Numbered from the stretch's first letter, positions 32,901-45,163 are shown. The stretch: 64,000 nt of DNA from Usnea hakonensis (GCA_013423325.1 BLJB01000130.1:124001-188000); one strand, 5' to 3'. Notes: generated by a model from the letters alone, not told the origin. Translations and numbers: made by a program.

Positions 32901-33633
32901 GTAGATATGTAGACTCATTGTTTTCCATACATGCTCCAAAGAATATTCCCGAGAAGATTTCACCGGTCTTCAAAGTCACGGTAGCGTTAAGGCCCTATAA
33001 CCATTAGTATTGTCAGAATTTAGGAATGTCAGGTCTCATCTTGCTCGCTTACCATGAAATTGAGCAACAGATACATCAGTCGCTCATTTCCAAGCTTCTC
33101 TATGCTCCCCTCCTGGTTAGCTATGGCCTTGTGGGCATTGCTTTTAGTCTGGGTTCCGAGGCCGTTGAGTTGACCGGAGGTAGTCGACCGTTGAGTGATA
33201 GGATTCATGCCGGATGTCCAAGCCTTTTGAGGAACGTTGCGTCTGTAAAGAATACGTGAGCTAGGATGTTCCAATGGGAGTCCTTCGATAAGAGTCATGT
33301 ATGGAGGGAAATCTGAACCATTTCGACAGCTGGATAAGGAAGGGTAAGGCAGATCGAAGGTGGGGCTAGGTAGAGAGAAAAGGATAGGAAGATGACTGCC
33401 AATGCTGAACAGATGCCTGTACACCAGAAAATGGTCGACGGCGAGCTTTAGGAAGGTATCACTTACTTCTGGGCTCCATCATGGAGGTTTCCAGCCTGCT
33501 TTCGATTGCCATCGCTAGGCTTGCTGCCAGCACTTGTAGCAGGCTTAGGCTGCTGCTTTACAATTCCGGGAATTGTATTCCCAGTAGAACCTCCTTCTGC
33601 GCTTGACCCACCATTCACCATTGCGGTAGCCAT
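29988..33633 (-). CDS. PBP1: PBP1 / ataxin-2 homologue
   Basis: Six exons on the minus strand: 33467-33633, 33053-33242, 32724-32994, 32309-32669, 30226-32261, 29988-30178; all joins in frame, 1071 residues. PBP1 binds poly(A)-binding protein and acts in mRNA polyadenylation control, stress granules and TORC1 signalling. The ataxin-type LSM domain runs from ~100 to 200 (ERLMYLLLNFM|GLNATVTLKTGEIFSGIFFGA). The LsmAD domain is in exon 4 (GFRTDTDISG ... WDQFKANEQLFGL ... YTTRID). The C-terminal ~700 residues are Pro/Gln/Ser-rich; FNPLKRLKE-type and SKFNVFKPNPAA-like segments are PAM2-like candidates. The first intron is long (224 nt), the others 47-58 nt. Confidence 0.93.
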
Positions 33634-34514
33634 TGTCAAGGATAGGCCAGGGTTGGTGCCCGGACGGTCAACCCCCCGACCGGGAGCGAAAGACCGCGAA
33701 TGTATAGTTGGCCTCTTCCTCAGTATGGTATCAAGACGGTTTCTGAAGGGATGTTAATTTCTTCGGGGTTATGTTGGGAAAGAGGGTTTGGGCCAATGGA
33801 AAATTAAGTCAGACGAGGTAGAGAGTGGATGTTGAAGAGTGGTGGAATTCTGGCTCGGGGCAGAAGTTAATTCGTTCAGGGCACTTTTTGGCGGAAGAGC
33901 CGCCTTCCGCTGGAGTTTAGCTTGGTAATTTTTAAGGTAAAGTAGGCTAGTGGATGGTGGGCTGGGAGTGATGATGAACCCTGAATTTGTGAATTTGTGA
34001 GTGCCGTAAGTGAGAGCTGGGGGATATTGCTGACAGCTATATGACTTGCCTTGGCGTGTAGAGAAGTCTTTTCCAGTCTTATCGCTGCACGATGAGAGAC
34101 TGCAGGTAGTCGAGGCAGTTAATTGTACGGAGAAATTAATTGAGAGGCTTGTGTGATGGGGACGATTGGTGATAGCGAGCAAGACGGAGTTTAAATTGAT
34201 TACCTAAACTGACTTACATATTACCGTAGCTAGTGACTAGTGACTACGGAGTACTCTAACTCTCTTATGAAACACTGCACGAGGGCAGAACGCCGAGAAC
34301 GCCAAGCACTGAAAGCGGGTTCATAAGGTAAGGTACTTCCCCGTACAACATACCTACGAACTACTGCTTGTGCCCAGAATAACAGTGGAATCTCTGAGCT
34401 TGTAGCACTGCGGTACAGCATACATGGCCCGCCAAATCATCCGCTCCTTTCCATGAAGCCCGCTCTCTTACAATCTCTGCCTACAGCACTGCGACAGCCC
34501 CTTCCAGCAGACCA
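33634..34514. other. Divergent promoter region PBP1 / BUD6
   Basis: About 880 bases between divergent starts. Contains small GGTAA-type elements (near 33934 and at 34324-34336). No gene supported. Confidence 0.45.
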
Positions 34515-37500
34515 ATGAGAGCCATGCAAACCCTGTCTAACGCGCAACGTTCAGAGAAGAAAAGGCCTGCTGTGGAAACATCCAACCCTCCGCCGACCGC
34601 AGCAGCACCCGAGCCCACTTCTCAAATACAATCAGGCGCACGAACTTCTTCAGGGTCGTCAAGATCATCAACTTATAGAAAAGCCAACGTATGTCTGATG
34701 GGCTTCCTTTCACTTGTTGGATCGTCTTTTGGATTGTCATGGCGTCCCTGGAAAGTTCTCACATGACTGACATGGTAAACCATCATTAGCCAGGCCAACA
34801 GCTTTCCCAGATAGAGAAGAGTGTTACCCACCTACTCATAGCCACAAAGCAGCTACTAGAAACGCTTACACAGTGGTCACGGCACAATGCAACGGAGGGC
34901 GATGTCTCGGACGTCTATGTCCGCCTCGGATATGAATTCAACATTGCATGCCGCGCTTTCAATAGTATCGGCGTCGACACTGCCGATCTTGGGCCAGTGC
35001 CAGAACTTTTACGAGCGATCCTCGAAGAAACTCTGAGCCAAGAAGCCAATGCAGCAAGCCTAGACTTGTTCCTACCCCAAATACGCGACATCATCATAGG
35101 GCTCCTCCATGGACTGAAGAAGAAACAGCAAAGACTGAGATCAAAAAGTGGCAAGGAGGGTGGGTCGAGTGGAGCTGGCAGCAGCCTTGGCTCGACCGGA
35201 AGCACTAACAGTCTCAATACAGGCTTGACCCAGATGCTGGAAGATGTTCCCGCCCAAAGACCATCCGTGCAAAATTCAAAGCAGCGTACTGGCAGTGGAA
35301 GTACTTTCACGGGACATATGCCGGTTAAAGAAACAATGAATGGAGACGACCAGAGTGTTCCCCATCGCTTTTCTTCTATCCCATCCACCCGTCAAAGTAG
35401 TGACGGCAGTCCTGGAGATCCCTCAGGTCGAAATTCCAACCGAGAGAGTCAAAGGCGCATGCCCCCGTCTTTCTCAGACTCTTCTCTCTCAAGCACTGCT
35501 TCGCAATCCATGTCTGCAATATCACCTCCTTCCGACGGAGAGGCTCTCCCTAATCACCAGGTGACGGTCACGCATCGACCACCATCTCAGTCCAAGAGGG
35601 ACACTCTGCCAAATATGCAACCCCCTCCTCCACCGCCTCCAAAACAACAAGATGCCTTGGCTGCATTACAAAGAGGAGGTGACCTTGAAAGAAGAGCTTC
35701 AAGACGCTATTCAGCCTATCAGATATCAAGGCACCTTGGAGCTTCCCCGAATGGTGTTCCTATGCTACCTCCTGCCCAGAATTCTCCAGTCCCTAATCGA
35801 GGCAGAGACGTTAGAGAGTCTATGAACGCTGTGCGGGTTCGAGGCTCCGGTATACTGGGCCGGCAAAAGTCTGTCAAGGACCCTTCACCAATTAGGAACA
35901 ATACGTTCGCAAACGGTATATCCGAAGGAAGCATCCGCAGCAACGAAGCGCAAGACACCCGTCCGCAGGGCAACGTGCAAAGTTCTGATGGTCTGAGCTC
36001 CAAGGCTGTAGAAGGCACAACCGGTCCCGCTATCAACAGCTCTGATAATGATCATCCCACCATGCGTGCAACCCTAACAAGCCCACCCGATGGATTGCCT
36101 GCTCATAGTACTGCTGATGCCGACGATTTGGAGTCTATCAAGCGCCTTCCGCGAGCTACGGCGGATAGTAAAAGCAGCTATCCTCGGCCCGTCGATGGCG
36201 ATCAGACTGGTCAAGATTTTGTTCCGGAGCAGTCCCCGCAACCAGGCAAAGAGCTCACATTATTCCTGCAATACAAGTCGCAGATTAAGAAATTCCTCCT
36301 TCCAGAAGGATCGGACGACTTGTCTATGGCAAGGCTACAACTTGCTTTTATTGAGAAATTCGCTTGGAATACCCACAATAACGGGAATGACTTGCCTGAA
36401 ATCTATATCCAAGATCCCGTATCCGGCGTACGGCATGAGTTGGAGGATCTCCGGGATGTGAAGGACCACTCAGTCTTGGTGCTGAACGTGGAAGTGTTGG
36501 ACGAAGTAAAACGACACATCGACGAGGGCCTCGGAGGCTTGCGAAAAATGGTTGAGGGCGTTCGCAGCGTGGTTGACAGCCAACAGAGTGCCTTGCAACG
36601 AGTTTCTGAGCGTCAACAAGATACTACCAGAGAAATGGCGCGCCTATCCATCGATCATAAGGTCAATTCTGCTCCGACCAGGTCCTTTGAAAAGCCGAGG
36701 GTCAACGGTTTTCAACAATCACCATCCACCAAAGCTTTAAAAGTTCCAGCGGATCAGATTGCAGGTATCCAAGATCTACGACAAGATCTCGCAGTGGTTC
36801 GACAGACATTCTCGTCCCTCGTATCGGATATGAATGGTTCCATGGCGACGGTACAGTCGAGTGCCTCATCAATCAAGACAATGGCCATCGAAGGCGTCCT
36901 CCCAGGCGTGGATGCTTCAACGGGCCGATCGTACGTGAATTCGGGGAAGAAGAGCCTAGGCGAAGAGTCAGAAAATATTGTAAATCGTGTCGACGATCTT
37001 CAGGACATTGTGGAAGACCTTCGTAAGGATGTGGTCTTGCGGGGTGTTCGACCACTCCCGCGTCAATTAGAAACGGTCAGCAAGAGCATCAGCACAGCAA
37101 CTGCGGACCTTAAGAAGATGCAAGAGTTCCTCAGGCGAGAGAAACCTATTTGGACAAAGATCTGGGAAAAGGAACTTGAGCTTGTTTGCAATGACAGAGA
37201 TCTTCTCACGATGCAAGAAGAGCTCGCTGCCGACTTGGAGGACGATCTGGACAAGGCCATGCAGACGTTTGCTCTGGTTGAGCAGGCAACGAAGCAGCAA
37301 AATTTGCAGTCTGGTCAGGGTAGTGCTGTCCCCTTACGGAACACGTCGAAAGGGTTGGCAGCTATTTCGTCAGACCAGGTTATGGATCCCATGAAAGCCA
37401 AGGACGGAGTTTTGGGAGAAGTCAGAGCGCTACGGCCCAATCATGAGACCAGGATTGAAGCGATTGAGCGCGCAGAGAAGGCAAGGCAGCGGGAGCTTGA

Positions 37501-37910
37501 GACTCGGCGAGAGGGTGAATTTACAAAAGAACTTGGAACTTTTGTAGAGGAGGGAAAGCTCAAGAAAAGTGGTGGTGTGGAGGAAGCAGAGAGGCTGCGA
37601 AAGGCAAAGGATGACAAGAATAGACGAGAAGCCTGGGAGAAACAGCAGGAGATGGCAGCAAGTAAGAGTAACAGGGCAGAGAACGCTCCATCGGCATCAG
37701 AGCAACAGAACGAAGCTCTTGCGAATGAGGACGATTCTACCAGTCACGAGCAAGAGACTTCGAAAGCATTGGAGACGTCTGCTGCGGAAGATCAGGTCGC
37801 GTCTATGGAAGAAGGTGAGCGTGCATTGCCACTGTAGTTGAGTACGCTGTGCTCACATTATTCTAGAGCCGAGACGGACTTCATGGCTACCGGCGATATT
37901 CACCTCTTGA
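34515..37910 (+). CDS. BUD6: BUD6/AIP3 actin-interacting polarity protein
   Basis: Exons 34515-34688 and 34790 onward (101-nt intron, join KAN|PGQQLSQIEKSVTHLL). BUD6 is a formin co-factor that nucleates actin cables at polarity sites. Seen: N-terminal family block (LETLTQWS, VYVRLGYEFNIACRAF, LLRAILEETLSQEA) at ~65-140; a long disordered Ser/Pro middle; then the AIP3 domain from ~480 (FLQYKSQIKKFLLPEG, LQLAFIEKFAW, IQDPVSGVRHELEDL, SVLVLNVE) followed by coiled coil and the actin/formin-binding core. The frame can read through to 37837, or a 3' intron 37819/37820-37866 can be removed to end EEEPRRTSW...TS at 37910; both ends are possible. About 1070-1080 residues. Confidence 0.9.
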
Positions 37911-38536
37911 AATATTCGATCTCGTCCATGTGACTACCTTTAATACAGTCTCTTTACTATCTAGATTGCTCATCTCGCTCAGCCTGCCGTTGTACGCGAT
38001 GGAAGCGAAGGCGTTTGGTTTTTGGAAGTGGAGCTTATACCCATCCGAGCTTCAACGTTTTATCTTTAGATATTTATATACTACAAATCTAGCTTGCAAA
38101 GGCTCACAATCTGTACTTTAGAGCATCATTATTGACGAGTCCACTCGCTGAACTTGAGGAATGTGATCAGGAAGCCAGTGGATTGGCCTCTCAGCACATC
38201 GTAGCATGCCCATTCGGTCAAAGATCTACTCCAACCCTCATGGATGTGTCGAAAACTCACTGACTGGATGACAGCCGCTCATTTCCGTACCTTACACAAA
38301 GGAGAGGAGGGATGACGGTTTTAATTCGACAGCAAACGAGCCGAATCGGCCACCTCCGGCTACTCGTATACCCGGGCCGATAGCTCAAGCCAAAAATATT
38401 GTGCTACGAATAATATGAAGTACCTTCCACACTTATGAGACTTGACTAGGCCTCAACCATGCCCTTGCTTTGGCAGCCCAGGCTAGTCGAAGAGATCGAG
38501 ATAGCTTGATAATATTGTTGAAAACCTGCCGTAAGG
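37911..38536. other. Intergenic
   Basis: About 630 bases between the BUD6 3' end and the kinase-TPR gene. No gene or repeat supported. Confidence 0.4.
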
Positions 38537-41500
38537 ATGAACTCCTTTTCGCTCAGTCAGAGTGTGCATTTCTCGCCGGGTCCCGCTGCTGAAGACGCCC
38601 ACTACGACCTCGTCCATTTACTAGCAGTAGCACAGCAACTCGATGTGGACATCCTTCCTACCACGTGGCAACCTGATTTGGGCTCTATTGGTGAAGGTAG
38701 ATCAGCCAATGTTTTACAGTCAATTGTCAACGAAAAGCTTGGATTAGCATTCAAGAAAATCAAGACATTGGATGTAATCACAGCGTCGAAGACAGCGTAT
38801 AGAGAGTTCATTAATGAGCTCTATGCGCTGCGAAGTCGAAAGATTCGCGATGATCCTAATATTGTCGATCTCCTTGGTATTAGCTGGGATGTTCAAAGTC
38901 AGGCAAAGGACGATATTGTTATTCATCCGGCACTCGTCTTCCGCAACGCACACGGCAACCTTCGTACGTTCATGAAAACAAGGGATGGAGGCTCTTTGGA
39001 CCTTCAAAAGCGGTTGGACATGTGTTTAGGACTAGCATCCGGAATAATGGCTATGCATGAGAGCGGTGATTAGTCCTTCTCAGAACCTGATTCCCGACCA
39101 ATGACTCCTAATACAGGCATGGTCCATGGCGATCTGAAACCCGAGAACGTCATCGTCGCCGTTCCACATGTGGAAAAGGATCCGTACAACTACGTGCTCA
39201 AGCTCATTGACTTTGGTAATGCTTCCAAAGGTGCTGAATCTGACGGTCTAGTATTTGTCGCAGGAACATGGCCTTGGCAAGCCCCAGAGCATCATGTGCG
39301 CGGTCACAGTATGCAAGCAGCACAGCGTATGGACATGTTCTCTTTTGGACTGGTCAGCTTTTGGATTCTCTTCTGGGACCAGCTTTGGACTGCCGCCAAG
39401 TTTATAGATGAGGCGCATGACCTGGAACGTAGGAAAACCGAGGATCTTTTTGAGGTCCATAGCAACGAGATGCTTCTTAGCTTTGAGGATACCGCTCATG
39501 GGTCTCGTGCTCGCGCTGTGATGTTGATTAGGTTGACTTTGGCGAGGAACCCAGAGAACAGAGCACATTGCTTCAGAGAGCTGATGCACGCATTAGATGT
39601 CCCAACGTAAGTATCATCGGCTTCTGCACCTCGTTGAGATACTCAAATTTTGTCTGTATCAGTGCGTCCTCACCGCCTGACTTGCCGGACGTAGAACCTA
39701 CGGACGATTCCATATTCAGACTCCCTGAATACGCAGCGCAGTTGAGTGTTTGCGACTTCAGAGTTCGCGAATCGATCTTCGAGTGCCTTCAAAACAGGGC
39801 TCGAGGCGACTGTAAAGCCTGCGCGCATCTGGCGGCCTTTCAGCTAGCTTTCTGCCATGAGCTTGCTTTCGGCGTCAAACCAAACCATGGTATTGCCTTG
39901 GAGTGGTTGTCTGTCGCGGGCAGACCATACAATGAATTAGAGACTGAAATAAACGGAATGAAATCATTGACGACATTGCGAAAATCTGGTGAGGTGGTAG
40001 ATTTTTTGGAGCAGGATCTGATCGATGGATATCTTCGTCGTCAAGATACTGAAGCCGCCGCGACAAGCTATCGACAGGGCATTGAAGCAGGTGTCTTCCA
40101 TCTTGGACTAGCGCATCCGCTCGTAAATCTACTGCGCAACATCCTTGCCCATATATTCCGGGCACAAGGTCGTTATGACGATGCCGAAGCCTCCTTTGTA
40201 ATGATCTTTGACACCGAAAAAGCTCGTTGGGGACAGAATCATCCTCGAGCACTAGCTGCAATGAGCCAAGTTGCGCTGGTCTGGAATGAGCAAGGGCGTA
40301 TTGCAAAGGCGATAGAAATTGGTGAAGAATTGGTGGGGCTTTGCCAGAGTCCTCTCGTTCAAGACGATAGATGTTGCATGAGCGCCATGAGTAATTTGGC
40401 CGTGAGCTATCAGAAGCAAGGTCGCCTGAGGGAAGCAGAAAGGCTGTTGATCGAGGTAATCAACCACAGCAAAATGGCTTTGGGCATGGAACACCCAGAA
40501 TATCTGCAAGCCCTCAGTAACCTATCCTCCGTCTATCTCTTATACCAGCCTCCCCGAACCGAGGAAGCACAAAAAATCATTCGTCAAGTTATCCGAACGC
40601 GAAGAAGAGTATCTGGTCTTCTTCATCGAGACACTGTAGCCACTACAGCGAATTGGGCATTGGCCTTGAAGCAGAATGGGGGAAATCTTGAAGATGTATT
40701 GGAGCTTCAAGAATGGACTCTGGACGCCTCCCAGGCTTCATACAGCCCAGACCACCCTGATGTTTTATACAACATGCTGATGCTGGTTAGAACGAAAGCA
40801 GAAATGGGAAACCGGGCAGAGGCTCAAGAAATACTTAGTACGGCATTAAAGCGCTCCGAAGATATTCTAGGGCTCGAGCACGAGTCCACTTGGTTTCTCA
40901 TGACGTCTCTGGCCCAGGTTTACTTAGAAACGGGCGAATATCAAAGTTCGATAGCTCTACTGAATCGTCTTATAGCCATGCAAAAGAAGTCGCAGGATTA
41001 CAAATGCGTGTCTTCTGCTCTTTTGAGTTCAATGTATGACTTAGGGCACGCGTATGATGCTATGGGCAACACGGACAAAGCTTTTAGCATTTGGATGAAT
41101 CTGCACTCGATTGCTCAGGACAATCCAGGTCTGTCAAGCTCCATTGTGAGAAAGACTATGGGCTACTTAGCCGACATACATGAGAAAAGGGGTGATTATC
41201 GAGCATCAGAAAGCCTGCTTCTGAAAGTGTCAGATTGGGAGGCTAAAGCACTTGTACCTCACTGCCGCGAGTCGCTCATAACAAAGAATCATTTGGCGAG
41301 TAATTACTTCGCCCAGGACCGCGTTCGCGAAGCCAAAGTTCTACAAGTCGATCTGATGAAAAGGTGTCAAGAAAATCTCCATCACGAAGATCCTCTGACA
41401 CTGACTGTCATGGCCAATCTAGCAGCAACGCTTACTGAAATCGGTGAAAACGAAAAAGCGCTTGCATATCATACCTGTGCTTTGGAGCTAAGAAGGAAAG

Positions 41501-42207
41501 TCTGCGGTCCCGATCACCTAGATACAGTGAGCTCCATGCTGCAGCTTGCCAAACACTATCAACGTGTCGAAAAGCTATCGGATGCAGAGATACTACAGAT
41601 CCAGGTGCTCGAGACGCGGAAGAGACGCCTGAAAAAGGACGACCCGGAAATCTTATCAGCAATGGCTTGCCTCGCTTGTATCTACTCTGACCAAAATCGC
41701 ATGGCTGAAGCGGAGGAATTAGAGAGGCCGGTACTGGAAGCCTACAGAGGTCTCTTCGGGCCTGACCACGTTAGGACCCTGGAAGCGGAAGCAAATTTGG
41801 CGTATACTGTATTTTGTGACCCAGACAGATTGAGTGAAGCCGAGGCATTGCAGGTCGATGTACTCGAAAGGCTTGGAAAAACCGAGGCCCCTGACAGCCC
41901 GAGGATTGTAACAGCGCTTGGTCAACTAGGGTACAACTATCTTGAGCAAAGAAGGTTTGACCGGGCGATCATAATGTTTGAAAAGGAGGTTACAGGAGCA
42001 GCACGGATGGGCGAAGATCTAGGACATGAGTATTATATACATGCCCTTGGACATCTAGCCTCTTACCACAAAGCTCGGGGTTACCCGTCTGAAGCGGAGA
42101 CAATTGAGAAGCTTGTGATCAAAATGGAAGAAGAGATGTCGACTTCACAAGATACAGAGGAAGAAAGCTTCGATAGCGAGAACTTCTACCTCTGGATGAC
42201 AAAGTAA
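38537..42207 (+). CDS. Ser/Thr protein kinase fused to long TPR array
   Basis: Three exons, 38537-39065, 39117-39606, 39663-42207 (introns 51 and 56 nt), 1011 residues. Kinase domain ~45-330: glycine loop GEGRSANV, AFKKI lysine, HGDLKPEN catalytic loop (restored exactly by the first splice; HGD replaces HRD but the Asp is kept) and DFG in LIDFGNA, so catalysis looks possible. A SEL1-like stretch (AAFQLAFCHELAFGVKPNHGIALEWL) follows at ~385. From ~470 to the end lie many TPR units of the ~42-residue kinesin-light-chain type (repeated A..L...Y..QGR..EAE pattern). No transmembrane segment. Such kinase-TPR fusions occur in fungi with unknown roles; a signalling function in self/non-self or stress sensing is conjecture. 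Stops 80 bases from the convergent CorA-like gene. Confidence 0.88.
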
Positions 42208-42287
42208 AACCCTTATAGTTGCACACGGAGACGCCAAGCTAACTCGTGCCCTACAGCAGAAATACCGCATAAGATCCCGGCACCACC

Positions 42288-44157
42288 CTACCTTCGCTCC
42301 AACCATATCATGTATCCCGACGTCAACACCATTAATGGTGTTGTCAGGACAATGAATAGCCAGAACTCGGCTGCTATAACAAAATGTGTTTGCTCCTTTG
42401 GCTCCCCAGAGGACCGGAGCTGGACGAGGTTCGAACTAAAAATGGTCTACGGTTTTCATCAGCCATAAGCATGGTGACTTCCGGGTCAATATAGACATGA
42501 CTTACTGCGATTAAGGTGGCAGGCAGGTACAATGTACCCAGTATTGACAAAGCTTTTAACGACCTGGCATCCTTTCGACCTTGTTTCGTGAGCTCAGTCA
42601 TAGCCAGATTCTCGTTTCTTGTCTGACGGGCTATGTCCCTCAGCATTTCGATATCCTCATGCAGCTGTATGCCACTTCGGGTGAAATGCTCATCGTTGCG
42701 GTATTCAAGAATCTTCAAGAGCTTCGGATGTGTTGTTAATCGATTGCGGATATCTGTTGTTCAATCACCAGAGGAGGATTCGACCTACAAGGTTCAAAGT
42801 GCCTCTAGACCGCTCAAGGATAGCGGCCGCAGCACTACGCTGACTTCTCAACTCCACCGAATACGCATTCAACTCTGAGGTCAAGTACAGGCTTGGCAGA
42901 CCGACTTTGCTGCTCGCGAGTGCTCGACAGTGCGTCTCGCAACCGTTCGCCACCTCAAGACTAGCATCGAGAACAACAATCGTCCTAAGCAGTCGCTCGC
43001 GGATGTTCTGAACCCTTTGACTATCTGAGAACGTCACTACGTAATCATGCTCATATTGTCGTCCGACGCGAGAAAAACAAGCCTTTTCGTCCTACAGAAG
43101 CGTGTCAGTAGCGTACGATGTGATTTAGTATATTCAATGTAATACCAGTTTACTCAGATCTTTACGCATGTGGTTGATGTAGTCTTTCCAATTTGCGGCG
43201 GCAGAAAATAGGAAAGTGACATGGAATAGCATTGGATGTCTCTCGGATGATTTGAGCCGTTGGAATTCTGCAAAGCGTCGTCGGGCCTCAACGGAAGGCT
43301 GCAACAGAAGCCATATAGATCTGTTGTCTCGAGAAGAGTACTGCTGATACTGCAGTCTGCCTCAAAGACCAAGGCGAGCCTGAGGTTCGATTATTGCGAG
43401 CGACGTATCTAATTGCGTAACAAAACTCTGGAGCCAACCACACGTCAGGTAAAGCTCGCTTTGAGGTAAGGTCGGTGCTGTACCATAAACGATCTCTTGT
43501 TGATCCGCCTGCGGTTCAACTCGAACGGATCGTCGATATCCATTCCAGATCTCGTCGTCCTCGCTGGTCTTGAATCCAAATGAATGTAGACAGTCTAGGA
43601 ACGGCGCGAATACTTGATGGGTACTGAGGAGACTCTGAAAAGCAATCAGAGTAATGGAGAACTGGTCCCAAGAATACTCTTGCCAAATGATACTACAATA
43701 GTCGAGATATTAGGGCAGTGGTTGCTGTCTTGAGTGTGACAATTCTCACTAAACTAAGTGTTCGGAAGCATCTTCAATATTCTGAGATCAAGACGTTTTG
43801 TTAGAAATTGAGTCGTAATCTGGGTACGGTTGCGATCAAACCTGGAGAAGATGTCTGAGGGCTTCTATGTTGTTGAGTACAACCGACGAAAAATCTTGCA
43901 CAACACAATGAGCGGCGAAACTAGACACAACTTAATGGTGGAGAGGTATTGTACTAACCTTCCCGATTACGAGAGCCTTGCAGGACGTCAATTGACATTT
44001 GATTGTCCTTGAATAATCTCGCAGAATCCTTCAACAGACGATGGTGGTAGAACTCTCGGTCTTCACCAAGGAGACAAGGGGTGGTGAGCGATATTGGGTA
44101 TTGTCCGGCGTGGACTGCACCAGTATCATACATTGCAATATTGAGGTTGTTAAACAA
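42288..44157 (-). pseudogene. CorA-like Mg transporter-type membrane protein, interrupted by one in-frame stop
   Basis: Seven exons fit on the minus strand: 43971-44157, 43842-43930, 43750-43781, 43146-43692, 42789-43091, 42506-42721, 42288-42446, with splice sites keeping frame throughout (one intron, 43782-43841, has a textbook TTCTAAC branch point). The C-terminal part is typical of fungal CorA-like proteins: a coiled region (RNENLAMTELTKQGRKDARSLK), a helix ALSILGTLYLPATLIA and, across an intron, TIFSSNL ... EFWLFIVLTTPLMVL, a second membrane helix. The classical GMN motif is absent, as in this fungal subfamily. Exon 4 contains a single TGA at 43362-43364 (codon ~213) in otherwise coding-looking sequence (…QARLGL-stop-GRLQYQQYSSRDNRSIW). 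The 5' exons and the 40-nt first intron are less certain. Null allele, pseudogene or sequence error are all possible. Confidence 0.65.
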
Positions 44158-44228
44158 AGTGCCGCAATCTCACTGAGCCCCACAAAACGGGATTCCCGTG
44201 GCGATTTTAAGCCAGTGATCTGTCAAGG

Positions 44229-44249
44229 CTGTATGTGATGTGATGTGAT
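44229..44249. repeat. GTGAT pentamer repeat
   Basis: About four consecutive GTGAT-like units in non-coding sequence upstream of the small gene at 44481. Confidence 0.7.
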
Positions 44250-44304
44250 GGATTGGTGGATAAGGCAATGTGCTGGCATGCATGTAGATCAGCCCCATTC
44301 TTAC

Positions 44305-44414
44305 ATTACCTTACACCGCTAAGGTACCTTACAGTAAAGGTACGCCCCGTTTCGCCTGCTTGGACGGAATTGTTTAAAGACAAGTCATGTTCCTACCTAC
44401 CTAAGGTAAAGTAC
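44305..44414. repeat. TTACC/GGTAA pentamer elements
   Basis: Several TTACC and GGTAA units in both orientations (44305-44345 and 44396-44414), just upstream of the 56-residue gene. They belong to the same simple-repeat family as 21865 and 29308. Confidence 0.75.
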
Positions 44415-44480
44415 TTTCCGACTCAACTGCAACTTCCCACCTCTAAGCTATTAATTGTCGCTGCTCCTCCGCTTCAAACA

Positions 44481-44777
44481 ATGGAGAACCAGAAACTTGA
44501 ACGATACGTTGACAAGCACAAGCTGTCCATTAAACTTAAAGAGCTCTTCCCAGCGCTGAACTACAAGGTTGAAGTATGTCTCTCTCTCTCTCTCTCCCTC
44601 TCACTGTTCCTCAATTTTCCAAGCTGAAAAGCCCAGGAGCAGGATGACTTCTACATCCTCACAGCCCCCCGAAAGCTGACCGAGGTAAGAATAAAATGAC
44701 TTGTTTGGCTCTGTTGTATGCCCATGCTTAATTCGCTCTGAGTGTAGGAGGAAATCAAATCCGTCCACAAGGCTTAG
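44481..44777 (+). CDS. 56-residue three-exon small protein
   Basis: Exons 44481-44573, 44637-44684, 44748-44777 are all phase-0, with donors GTATGT and GTAAGA and acceptors CCCAG and TGTAG. Product of 56 residues: MENQKLERYVDKHKL..., then EQDDFYILTAPRKLTE, then EEIKSVHKA. It is highly charged and probably helical with a short strand, with no signal peptide or membrane segment. Three exons joining without frame loss around such a short sequence, each with good splice sites, argue for a real gene. The first intron starts with a long TC microsatellite (44579-44601). I do not recognise a function. It stands alone between the CorA-like gene and the tandem-kinase gene. Confidence 0.65.
44579..44601. 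repeat. TC dinucleotide microsatellite in intron
   Basis: About ten TC units inside the first intron of the 56-residue gene, close to the donor site. Confidence 0.85.
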
Positions 44778-45163
44778 CGCCACAACAGTACAAGGAACGG
44801 CGACAGCTGATAGGTCAAGGCACTTGGGCGTGAGATACAGCGGGTTTTATAGGCATGTGCAAAACTATGTAAATGCAGTAATGGGGAATTTTACAATGTA
44901 GCAGCTGGATCTCATTCCAATAGCTATCATTGAGCTGTCTACGATTGTCGAGAGAAGAGATGCCCATCAAAGTGACGGGCTTCTGTCCACTTGGAGGGGC
45001 TCGGTGACGCAGCCAATGTAGATTATCTGTACCGTGTACGGTCAGCAACCTCAGCCTCGCCCACTCTCATTGGTTGAGGAGCTGAGTGGGACACTAATTA
45101 TTGATGACTGCGACTCCTCCGCTGTAATTAATCTCAACGAAGGAAAAGATATCTCAGAAGAAT
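44778..45163. other. Intergenic
   Basis: About 390 bases; no feature beyond the promoter space of the tandem-kinase gene. Confidence 0.4.

Noticed and set aside
43362..43364. Programmed stop-codon readthrough of the TGA
   Set aside because: The following bases (GGC) do not match the CTA-type readthrough context; nonsense mutation is simpler.
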